This document shows positions 58,201 to 64,000 of a DNA stretch of 64,000 nt, one piece after another. The notes under the pieces were generated by a model. It had not been told where the DNA came from and searched no databases. It saw nothing but the letters and a program-made list of their open reading frames with translations. Position numbers and translations under genes: made by a program. Numbering within the stretch: the first letter of the stretch is position 1; each line of letters starts with the position of its first letter. The stretch is taken from positions 186,001 through 250,000 of the forward strand of contig JALHMI010000010.1 of NCBI GenBank assembly GCA_022844125.1. Direction: 5' to 3'. This DNA comes from Pirellulales bacterium. Its GTDB lineage: Bacteria; Planctomycetota; Planctomycetia; Pirellulales; PALSA-1355.

Positions 58201-59665
58201 GCGCGAGATGCTTGGGCAGGAACGATTCTTGATGCGGCAATCTCCCCCATAGAAAGTGCCAGGCAAACTCCCTGATGTCTGGTCCATTCGTCGACTCGGC
58301 GTACGGCGCTAACAGGTCGCGGGCCAGTGCGACATTCGCTTGATCCATCGCCTCGTCCGCCCGCCGCATGTCCGAAGCGTAGAGCCGCATCGTGAGCTGT
58401 TCACGAGTTCGCTGCTCGGATTCAAGCGCGGCTGCAATCCGCACATTCGAATAACTCAAGAAGGCGACGCCAGAAAACATCGATAGCGCCACCACGCCCA
58501 CCAGCGCCGCCCAGGCCGGGTTGCGCCGGCACCACTTCACAAACCGCTCGGCCGGCGGCACCGGCCGAGCCACGATCGACTTGCCGGCCAGGTACCGTTC
58601 AAGGTCCTCGGCCAGTTCCCGCGCGCCGCGATATCGCTGCCCCGGAATTTTGTTCAAGCATTTCTGGACAATCACGGCCAGATCGCGCGGCACATCACGG
58701 CGAACGGCACTCAACGAGCGCGGCTCGTCTTCGAGAACCTGCCGGAGCGTCAGCCAATCGCTCTCCGAACTGAACGGCGGCGCGCCGGCGAGCAGCTCGT
58801 ACAGCACCACGCCCAGGCCATACACATCCGTCGCCGCGGTAATCTCCTTAACGCGTCCCGCCGCTTGTTCAGGCGACATGTACTTCAGCGTGCCCAGCAT
58901 CGCGCCTGTGCGCGTCAATTCCTGATCCTGCTCGCCAAGCTTGGCCAGGCCAAAGTCCATCAGCTTGGGTTCGAAGGGCAGCTCACGCGAGTCGCCATCG
59001 GCAACCGGCGCCAGCAGCACGTTGCTCGGCTTCACGTCGCGATGTAACACGCCGCGTTCGTGCGCATGCGTGAGCGCCTTGGAAAGAGCCAGCGCAATCT
59101 GAGCCGCCTGGCGCGGCGCCACCCGCCCCTCGTTTTCGCTGAGCCACCTGGCTAGCGTGGGACCTTCGTAGTAGGTCGAGGCAATGTACGGCACGATTCC
59201 ATCAATTCCCGCCTCTAGAATCGGAACGATGTTGGGATGATCGAGCCGCGCCGCGGCCTCGGCTTCTTGTTCAAAGCGCTTACGAAGTTCGGGCGAAGTC
59301 AGCACTTCGGGTCGAGGCACCTTCAGGGCCACGACGCGCCCTGTCGCCGGGTCGCGAGCACGCCAAACGATGCCGAAGCCGCCGCTGCCGAGCTCGTCGA
59401 GGATCTGAAAACGCCCATCGTGCCGGTTGTTGAGGTGCCCGTTCTGCCCAGCGAGTTCGGTCTCAGGTCGGCGCGGCTGACGCAGCGCGTGCAACAGGTC
59501 GAGACATCGCTTTTGGTTTTCAAGGTCCGGCAGCAATTCGGCGGGGAGAGGCTCGCCACCTGCCGCCTGGGCACTGGAGCCCGGCTCACATTCTCCCCGC
59601 TCGAGCCTTTCCTGATAGGCGGCCAATTCCTCGGCCAGCGCATTCTCGAAGCGATCGTCAATCAT
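55226..59665 (-). CDS. Ser/Thr protein kinase with WD40 and delta-60 repeats
   Basis: A 1479-residue membrane kinase. The kinase domain (about 86-360) has the Gly loop GSGGFG, Lys115 in VALKVP, HRDVKPSN and DFGLA, so it should be active. A membrane helix follows at about 383-405. The C-terminal part starts with WD40 repeats (about 485-560), is interrupted by seven delta-60-type repeats (about 583-975; pattern LQPDGKIVVVG...ARLNxDGSLDxSFG), and then returns to WD40-type repeats to the end. The ECF sigma factor gene overlaps its start by eight bases. The signal it reads is unknown. Confidence 0.92.
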   Translation of the reverse strand: MIDDRFENALAEELAAYQERLERGECEPGSSAQAAGGEPLPAELLPDLENQKRCLDLLHALRQPRRPETELAGQNGHLNNRHDGRFQILDELGSGGFGIVWRARDPATGRVVALKVPRPEVLTSPELRKRFEQEAEAAARLDHPNIVPILEAGIDGIVPYIASTYYEGPTLARWLSENEGRVAPRQAAQIALALSKALTHAHERGVLHRDVKPSNVLLAPVADGDSRELPFEPKLMDFGLAKLGEQDQELTRTGAMLGTLKYMSPEQAAGRVKEITAATDVYGLGVVLYELLAGAPPFSSESDWLTLRQVLEDEPRSLSAVRRDVPRDLAVIVQKCLNKIPGQRYRGARELAEDLERYLAGKSIVARPVPPAERFVKWCRRNPAWAALVGVVALSMFSGVAFLSYSNVRIAAALESEQRTREQLTMRLYASDMRRADEAMDQANVALARDLLAPYAESTNGPDIREFAWHFLWGRLPHQESFLPKHLAPVYSLSFSPDGELIATGCADGIVRVWRRGSVEPMHLLACSKAEVNEVAFSPDGLWLAAACEDGLTRIWDTTDWSLRRELPIGGVITTEFFGRFDSWHAVALQANGMIVTAGQGNRHGGNFDAYVARYKPDGQIDKSFNEVGDAVVWKHGEPDNLMAVLVEPDGRIVGGGAARNEDFAIVRLRPDGTHDQQFGNGGEVEIDLGSTAEQALAAIRQPDGKYLLAGDTKTASGVDAALVRLQPDGSLDESFGSGGKLIAYSGTWDDTIHALALQPDGKLIAVGCTSAAANTSASGDTLLIRCNSNGTLDTSFDQDGTLIWRVSESFDRAKSVAVQQDGKIVVVGESIRDDRKYAFAARVNSDGAIDESFGQRGVVSLDCELSGCEFRAMVLQPDGKIVAVGAAGDAPHRCALVARLNVDGSRDEGFGTAGQVCWQIGVGSELNAVALQEDRRFVVAGQVLCGGTDADFSNLAIARFHPDGTLDRSLSPNGVEGIKFLPDSRRLITYAQQCIQLWDVERGERLAETFVPEFGIDAADVSADGRRLLTAGDTLLATWDLDALPIPSATYRLDRAVSAVATLPTDNSLVVGRANGELLVFDGSWQAQTIEKTEETALNLRAGRGGNAKTIRVSPDFDLLAAVYGSSVLVYRTTDWSRVAEIVTPSRVFDVQFRRDVRAAVTTASDGTIVEWPLPAQGDMAMGNAGRKLFQAESTIDAMALSKDESTIACGDRHGRISLIDRTTGQVRFETVPLSNPVSGLGFSPNDRELIVGYASGAVVSVNLVDHTVKTVRTLGNPIQKLIVSADGRKIAVALDETSKLQILSWPAARDIVEISHRGTPSHMTFNWSGQQIVVSGGPFLDVFETGTGKRLGGDADLGAEYTHFQVFRDDSRMVVAEGREGITIRELPSCRVLKRMLGGKAGIQRVAVSADGRNLASDGNEKVLRIWDTQTSETLLQLRDEEAGGNFLGELQFSREGDALFGFEREVITVWEARQEP
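56741..57919 (-). repeat. Coding region of seven delta-60 repeats inside the kinase gene
   Basis: Seven units of about 50-60 residues with the consensus (A)LQPDGKIVAVG...FALARLNPDGSLDxSFGxxGxV, from DSWHAVALQANG to DGTLDRSLSPNGVEG. They separate the first WD40 blades from the rest. The degree of divergence between units suggests an old insertion. Confidence 0.85.
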
Positions 59666-60299
59666 GGCCGCGGCCTCGAACTAACTCGCGGGTCAGCCGC
59701 TCCACGGCCCGGGCCCATTGCTTGCGAGCGGCCTCGGCCGATTTATTGAGCTGACCACCGATCTCGCTGAAGGACAGGCCGCGCATGTTACGCAGGTCGA
59801 TCACTTGTCGTTCGGCATCGGAGAGCCTGCCGAGCGCGGTGCGCAAGGCGGTCGCGTCTTCCGTCGCGCGGCAGGCCTCGCTGGGAGACTGCTGCGGCGA
59901 GGGGGGCTCAACCGATAATCCTGAGCTCATCGCATCCAGCAGCGGCGAAACTTCCAGCGAATAGTCGCGGCGCTGGGCGCGATAGAACCGCGCCGTGTCA
60001 CGAAGATTGTTGACCAGAATTTGCCGCAGCCAGGCTCGCAGCTCCACGTCGGAGGTTCCCTTGAACTGCGGGAATGCGGACGCCGCCTGCATGAACGTTT
60101 CCTGCACGATGTCCGATGGCGCGCACTTCGGCGACAGCTCCGCATGCAATTGCTCGCTCGCCACTCTCAGCAAATAGTCGCGATAGTAGTCCAGCAGCTT
60201 CCCCAAATCCGCATACGATCCGTTGCGGGCAGACACGATCGAATGAGCGAAGGCCAGGGAGGAATTGCCGGGATCGCCGAAGGACTCTTGTTGCGCCAC
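59658..60299 (-). CDS. ECF-type RNA polymerase sigma factor
   Basis: A 213-residue sigma-70 family protein of the planctomycete ECF type. Region 2 reads PSDIVQETFMQAASAFPQFKGTSDVELRAWLRQILVNNLRDTAR; region 4 reads LSDAERQVIDLRNMRGLSFSEIGGQLNKSAEAARKQWARAVERL. No anti-sigma gene follows; instead the gene overlaps a WD40 Ser/Thr kinase by eight bases, an arrangement common in planctomycetes, where the kinase is thought to control the sigma factor. The start is GTG. Confidence 0.92.
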   Translation of the reverse strand: MAQQESFGDPGNSSLAFAHSIVSARNGSYADLGKLLDYYRDYLLRVASEQLHAELSPKCAPSDIVQETFMQAASAFPQFKGTSDVELRAWLRQILVNNLRDTARFYRAQRRDYSLEVSPLLDAMSSGLSVEPPSPQQSPSEACRATEDATALRTALGRLSDAERQVIDLRNMRGLSFSEIGGQLNKSAEAARKQWARAVERLTRELVRGRGHD

Positions 60300-60334
60300 G
60301 ACACCACCGAGGAGAATTACTTTGTTCCAGCGAA

Positions 60335-60363
60335 ATTATCATTGCCTAACGCCAAAGCCACAA
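60335..60363 (-). promoter_or_regulatory. Candidate promoter of the sigma factor-kinase operon
   Basis: On the minus strand TTGTGG, a 17-base spacer and GATAAT, ending 35 bases before the GTG start of the sigma factor gene. The -10 stands out in an AT-rich patch; the -35 matches only partly. Confidence 0.35.
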
Positions 60364-60537
60364 GCTGCGGGTGGCTGCGCGTCCGCAAGAAAATGGTTCG
60401 CCGACCGACAATTCGTATGACAATCCAGGAGTTTTTTGGTTTCGTCAGAAATCCGCGTCCGCTTTCTCGAAAATACCCGCCTATGTAAACTATCGATCGG
60501 CTGATCGCCTGCGCACACCCTAACAGCCGTTTCATGC

Positions 60538-60893
60538 ATGCCGCTCACCGCTCCACCTGGCGTCGAAGCCCAGATGCTGGTGCGTCGGCCCGTGGGGGAG
60601 GTCTATCGGGACTTCGTCGATCCTGCGTCAAGCAGCGGACACCCGACAGCCGAATTCTCATCGAATGGGACGATCCGCCATTGCCGGTCGAGTGGCAGTT
60701 TGAAGGCCGGCCAGACGGCACGAGTGTGGTCCGCGCTCAGAACTGGGAATTCCGCGGCACGGACGTTGAGGTCGTCAGGCAGGCTCTCGATTCGCAGGCG
60801 GATTCCACCTGGTGCTGGCGGGGCCCAAGGCCTGGCTTCGAGCACGGTATGGCCCTGAACCGTGTGGGCGACCACTTTCCTCCGAAGTTTTCC
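60538..60893 (+). pseudogene. Decayed SRPBCC (AHA1/polyketide-cyclase-like) gene
   Basis: Frame 1 opens VEAQMLVRRPVGEVYRDFVDPA, the usual start of an SRPBCC ligand-binding domain. About 35 residues normally present next are missing. Frame 3 then gives RILIEWDDPPLPVEWQFEGRPDGTSVVRAQNWEFRGTDVEVVRQALDSQ. A further shift gives GGFHLVLAGPKAWL, and a one-base insertion returns to frame 3 for EHGMALNRVGDHFPP. All pieces lie in family order, so this is an internally deleted and frameshifted gene, not chance similarity. A sequencing error could explain one shift but not the missing core. Confidence 0.8.
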
Positions 60894-60921
60894 TCCCGAA
60901 GTTTCTGGGTAGAATGTCCTT

Positions 60922-61212
60922 ATGACCAAACGCAAGCGCAATGGCCGATCGACCCCCAAGCTGGGCGCAAAGAACAAGCTCGACGGCTCGACGTCGGGCG
61001 AGTTGATCAACGTCGAGCCGCCGGCCAGCGATGTGCCCGCGCTAGTGCAGGCCTCGAAGTTTACGGCGATCCGCCGCTCGACGCTGTTTTCGGCCGAATT
61101 CGAGGCCGTAATCGAGATCATTGCCCGTGATCGCGTGTACCGGGCCATGCTGGCCCGATTCGCCCGCCGGCTCCCCGCTCCCGAGGAAACTTCCTCCGAC
61201 CCGGCGGCCTAG
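60922..61212 (+). CDS. Small basic protein of unknown function
   Basis: A 96-residue ORF beginning MTKRKRNGRSTPKLGAKNKL. After the basic start, a helical part VPALVQASKFTAIRRSTLFSAEFEAVIEIIARDRVYRAMLARFARRL looks like real protein. I do not recognise a family. No strong ribosome site is visible. It follows the SRPBCC pseudogene after 28 bases. Confidence 0.5.
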   Translation: MTKRKRNGRSTPKLGAKNKLDGSTSGELINVEPPASDVPALVQASKFTAIRRSTLFSAEFEAVIEIIARDRVYRAMLARFARRLPAPEETSSDPAA

Positions 61213-61322
61213 TTTCGCTTGCTTGGTTCCGCCGCTTTCGCCGAACCTGGGCGAGCGAATGGCTGTCCTGTGTGGCGGAAGTGTCCGATCGCTGCATTCG
61301 CCGACCACGAGCGCAGGGTGCC

Positions 61323-61751
61323 ATGACTGACGATGAATTTCTGGCGGCGTTCGCAACGTGCTCGCTTCCTCAAGAAGCTTGGACGCACCGGGCCCACGTG
61401 CGCATGGCGTGGTTGTATCTGGCCCGACTGCCGCTCTCGGAGGCCCGTCGCGACGTGAGCGCGGGAATCCGGCGCTACAATGACATGCGAATCGGCAAGC
61501 CGCTGGCTTACCATGAGACGATTACGCAGGCCTTTTTGACGCTGATCGCGGCCCGCCGAGATTCTGCCGAATCGTTCGACGCGTTCTGCGCCCGGGAGGG
61601 GGATCTGCTGGACAGCAAGCTCGGCGCCCTGCTCGTGCACTATCAGCGTGAGACCCTGTTCTCCGACGCGGCTCGCGAGGCGTTCATCCCACCGGATCTG
61701 GCCCCGTTTCCCGGGATTTCCGCTCCGACCTGCCGGCAAGAGGAATGCTAA
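61323..61751 (+). CDS. Conserved protein of unknown function with HRAHVRMAWLYL / YHETIT motifs
   Basis: A 142-residue helical protein. The motifs WTHRAHVRMAWLYL and YHETITQAFL, with Asp-Leu-Leu-Asp and RETLFSDAAREAFIPPD near the end, match a widespread small family that I recall without a known function. Conserved His, Arg and Glu could bind a metal or ligand. The ORF could open at 61272, but ATG 61323 gives the family start MTDDEFLAAFATCSLP. Confidence 0.72.
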   Translation: MTDDEFLAAFATCSLPQEAWTHRAHVRMAWLYLARLPLSEARRDVSAGIRRYNDMRIGKPLAYHETITQAFLTLIAARRDSAESFDAFCAREGDLLDSKLGALLVHYQRETLFSDAAREAFIPPDLAPFPGISAPTCRQEEC

Positions 61752-61816
61752 GCTTTTGATGGCGGCAGACCTGTTTCCAACCGGATCGATGGGGAAGTCC
61801 CCGGCGGAGGTCCATC

Positions 61817-61987
61817 ATGGAAAAACTCAATCCACGAGAACGACAACTCCTCATCAAACGCGTCAAAGAGCTGAACTCCAAGATCCAGAACCCGCGGCTC
61901 TCAATCCAGCGCGTCGATGAATTGCACGCCGAACGGGCGCAGCTTCAGGCCCAGCTACTGGAAGACCGTGCGGCGAAAGACGGCTGA
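61817..61987 (+). CDS. 56-residue helical small protein
   Basis: Too short for the ORF track. It starts MEKLNPRERQLLIKRVKELN and is charged and helical to the end, with the heptad-like stretch VDELHAERAQLQAQLLED suggesting a short coiled coil. GGAGG lies six bases before the ATG, a better ribosome site than most genes here have. No family recognised. It stands alone between the conserved unknown gene and the flavoprotein gene. Confidence 0.6.
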   Translation: MEKLNPRERQLLIKRVKELNSKIQNPRLSIQRVDELHAERAQLQAQLLEDRAAKDG

Positions 61988-62165
61988 GGTACCGCGGCAA
62001 CTCGCGCACAAGCTTCGCCACACCGTGCGAGTTCGCACAGATTCTCGACAAGTCGGGCGTGCAGTCTCATGATGACTGCGGGCGCGAGCGATTGCTGAGC
62101 AAACGCTCCTTTCGGTTTGCCATCGATGCTGCGTGTCGCGATTCCAGGTCGAACAGGAGGTCGAA

Positions 62166-63824
62166 ATGCGATTGGTGATCATTGGTGGCGTGGCCGGTGG
62201 AGCTTCGGCCGCGGCCCGGGCGCGGCGACTTTCCGAGGATGCCGAGATTGTCCTCGTTGAACGTGGTCCCGATGTCTCATTCGCCAACTGCGGTCTGCCG
62301 TACTACCTGGGCGGAGTCATCGCCGAGCGTTCCAAGCTCCTGGTCACCACTCCGGAGCGGCTGCGTGCCAGGTTTCGGATCGACGTCCGCACGCTCTCCT
62401 CGGCGGAAGCAATCGACCGAAAAACGAAGTCCGTAAGCATCCGCAATCTGGCCGACGGCAGTGTCTACGATCAGCCGTATGACAAACTAATCCTCGCCCC
62501 CGGCGCCGCGCCGATTCGTCCGCCGCTCCCCGGCATTGACCTGGAGGGCATCTTTACCCTCCGCAACCTGCACGATGTTGACCGGATTCACACCCGCCTG
62601 CATGCAGGCCTGAAGCACGCGGTGGTCGTCGGAGCGGGCTTCATCGGCCTGGAACTCGTGGAGAACCTCGTGCATCGTGGCATCTCCACCACGCTCGTCG
62701 AATTGGCAGACCAGGTGCTGCCCCCGCTCGATCCGGAAATGACGACCCCGATCGTCGCAGCGCTGCGCGCAAGTGGCGTGGAGATCTTGACCCGAGAAGC
62801 CGCGACTGGCTTCCGAAAGACCGGCGGCGGTCTGTTGGTCGACCTGCGCTCGGGCCGTGAGCTATCGGCACAACTCATCGTGCTAGGCGTGGGCGTGCGG
62901 CCCGAGAACGAACTGGCGGTCGCTGCCGGACTGGAGGTTGGTCCGCGGGGCGGTATCCGTGTGAACGCCTCGCTAGCGACCAGCGATCCCGACATCTATG
63001 CAGTGGGCGATGCGATCGAAACCACCGACGCCGTCTTGGGTGGGCCGGCGCAAGTTCCGCTTGCCGGCCCCGCCAATCGACAGGGGCGGATTGCCGCCGA
63101 CAATGTGTTTGGTCGACAATCGAAATACCGCGGCGCCCAAGGCACCGCGATCCTCGGCGTCTTCGGTCGCACCGCCGCCATGACCGGGGCCTCGGCCAAA
63201 ACGCTCGCCCGGCAGCAACGTCCCTTCCGCGCAATCTATGTGCATCCGGCACACCACGCCGGCTACTATCCCGGCGCGGAGCAAATGACGCTGAAGCTGC
63301 TGTTCGAGCCCGACTCAGGCCGCATCCTTGGCGCCCAGGCAGTGGGCGGGGCAGGCGTCGACAAACGGATCGACGTGCTTGCGACGGCGATTCAAGCCCG
63401 GATGACCGTGTTCGATCTGGAAGAAGCGGAACTGGCGTACGCGCCGCAATATGGCTCGGCCAAAGATCCAATCAACATGGCCGGCTTCGTGGCGGCGGGC
63501 CTGTTGCGCGGCGACCATCCCCAGATCGACGTGCCTGCCTTGTTGGCGCTCGCCGCGGCAGAACGGCCACTGCTCCTCGACGTTCGCACGCCCAAGGAAT
63601 TCGCGGCGGGACACATTGCCGGCGCGGTGAACATCCCGATCGACGACCTGCGGCTGCGCACAGCGGAACTGTCAACCGAGAAACCGATCGTCACCTACTG
63701 CGAGGTCGGCCAGCGCGGTTACATCGCCACCCGAATCCTGAGACAGCGTGGGTTCGACGCCGTGAACCTGAGCGGTGGTTATCAGACGTACCAGCTTTTC
63801 GAGCCTGTCGTCCGGCAATCCTGA
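62166..63824 (+). CDS. CoA-disulfide-reductase-like flavoprotein with C-terminal rhodanese domain
   Basis: A 552-residue fusion. The N-terminal part is a pyridine nucleotide-disulfide oxidoreductase of the CoADR type: FAD motif LVIIGGVAGGASAAARARR, single active Cys in FANCGLPYYLGG, NAD motif VVVGAGFIGLELVENL, and DIYAVGDAIE. The dimerisation domain contains YYPGAEQMTLKLLF. A rhodanese domain starts near residue 455 with LLLDVRTPKEFAAGHIAGAVNIP and has its active Cys in TYCEVGQRGY. Such fusions reduce CoA persulfides or polysulfides in related bacteria. AGGAGG before the ATG fixes the start. Confidence 0.93.
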   Translation: MRLVIIGGVAGGASAAARARRLSEDAEIVLVERGPDVSFANCGLPYYLGGVIAERSKLLVTTPERLRARFRIDVRTLSSAEAIDRKTKSVSIRNLADGSVYDQPYDKLILAPGAAPIRPPLPGIDLEGIFTLRNLHDVDRIHTRLHAGLKHAVVVGAGFIGLELVENLVHRGISTTLVELADQVLPPLDPEMTTPIVAALRASGVEILTREAATGFRKTGGGLLVDLRSGRELSAQLIVLGVGVRPENELAVAAGLEVGPRGGIRVNASLATSDPDIYAVGDAIETTDAVLGGPAQVPLAGPANRQGRIAADNVFGRQSKYRGAQGTAILGVFGRTAAMTGASAKTLARQQRPFRAIYVHPAHHAGYYPGAEQMTLKLLFEPDSGRILGAQAVGGAGVDKRIDVLATAIQARMTVFDLEEAELAYAPQYGSAKDPINMAGFVAAGLLRGDHPQIDVPALLALAAAERPLLLDVRTPKEFAAGHIAGAVNIPIDDLRLRTAELSTEKPIVTYCEVGQRGYIATRILRQRGFDAVNLSGGYQTYQLFEPVVRQS

Positions 63825-63912
63825 CTCGACGCGCGGCCTGATTGCGAAGTACGCTTGGATACGCAAATCCTGCGCAGGACGGCTCCCAATTTGCTCCGTG
63901 CAAGTGATCTCG

Positions 63913-64000
63913 ATGCAGCGTGCCAAGTCGGTACGGATTCAATTGCCGGTTTTCGCCCTGGCGACATCAGTCGCACTTGTCGCCGGTTGTGGTCGACCGG
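63913..64000 (+). CDS. Start of a lipoprotein gene, cut by the window edge
   Basis: The frame MQRAKSVRIQLPVFALATSVALVAGCGRP is open to the end of the window. It is a typical lipoprotein leader: basic start, hydrophobic run, lipobox LVAGC. The ORF track misses it because it is short. No strong ribosome site is visible. Confidence 0.6.
   Translation, partial: MQRAKSVRIQLPVFALATSVALVAGCGRP

Overview
The window is a stretch of a GC-rich, planctomycete-type chromosome, probably of the Pirellulales or a related order. The main signs are a DUF1559 protein with a prepilin-type N-terminus, a large exported protein with a LEPR-XLL-like N-terminal motif, a PEP-CTERM protein, a DUF1570 lipoprotein, an ECF sigma factor overlapping a WD40 Ser/Thr kinase gene, and a hopanoid block. 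Gene density is high and many genes sit in short same-strand runs. I saw no rRNA, tRNA, CRISPR array, prophage or transposase gene.

Layout. 1-6.9 kb: a possible small membrane protein, an intradiol dioxygenase, ispG, a DUF1570 lipoprotein, then a minus-strand run (LpxL-like acyltransferase, Rieske protein, GNAT) and a Wza-like export protein with a His/Cys-rich patch. 7-11.2 kb: minus-strand run rimO, pgsA, CPBP protease, Gfo/Idh/MocA oxidoreductase. 11.2-15.4 kb: ImmA/IrrE-type protease behind a promoter with a 20-bp palindrome, miaE, a redoxin lipoprotein-like secreted protein, a hemolysin III protein, CnoX-like thioredoxin. 15.4-19.4 kb: minus-strand run rnc, ilvA, HD hydrolase, HAD phosphatase, thioredoxin-like protein. 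19.7-27.1 kb: plus-strand HtrA protease, mgtE, pdxJ, AI-2E family permease, dapA, diguanylate cyclase.

27.4-33.8 kb is an ergothioneine island: egtD converges on a minus-strand run egtB, ABC ATPase, fused binding-protein/permease, DUF427. The transporter lies between the two biosynthetic genes, so ergothioneine or one of its betaine precursors is the leading substrate hypothesis. A flavin-containing monooxygenase diverges from egtB.

33.9-45.5 kb holds exported and surface genes: a lipoprotein hydrolase, DUF1559, two divergent lamin-tail-type exported proteins separated by a 790-nt gap with a long RNA-like hairpin, a LamG protein split by a seven-bladed propeller, a Tyr/Gly-rich secreted protein, a GNAT, a DUF3137-like/LemA pair and a secreted protein of unknown function. 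45.5-54 kb: gltX and the hopanoid run (polytopic glycosyltransferase-like protein, shc, hpnH, hpnG) with two related inverted-repeat elements flanking hpnH. 54.2-64 kb: a DapA-family lyase, a 1479-residue kinase whose WD40 part is interrupted by seven delta-60 repeats, its ECF sigma factor, a decayed SRPBCC pseudogene, three small or unknown genes, a CoA-disulfide-reductase-like flavoprotein with a rhodanese domain, and the first codons of a lipoprotein cut by the window edge.
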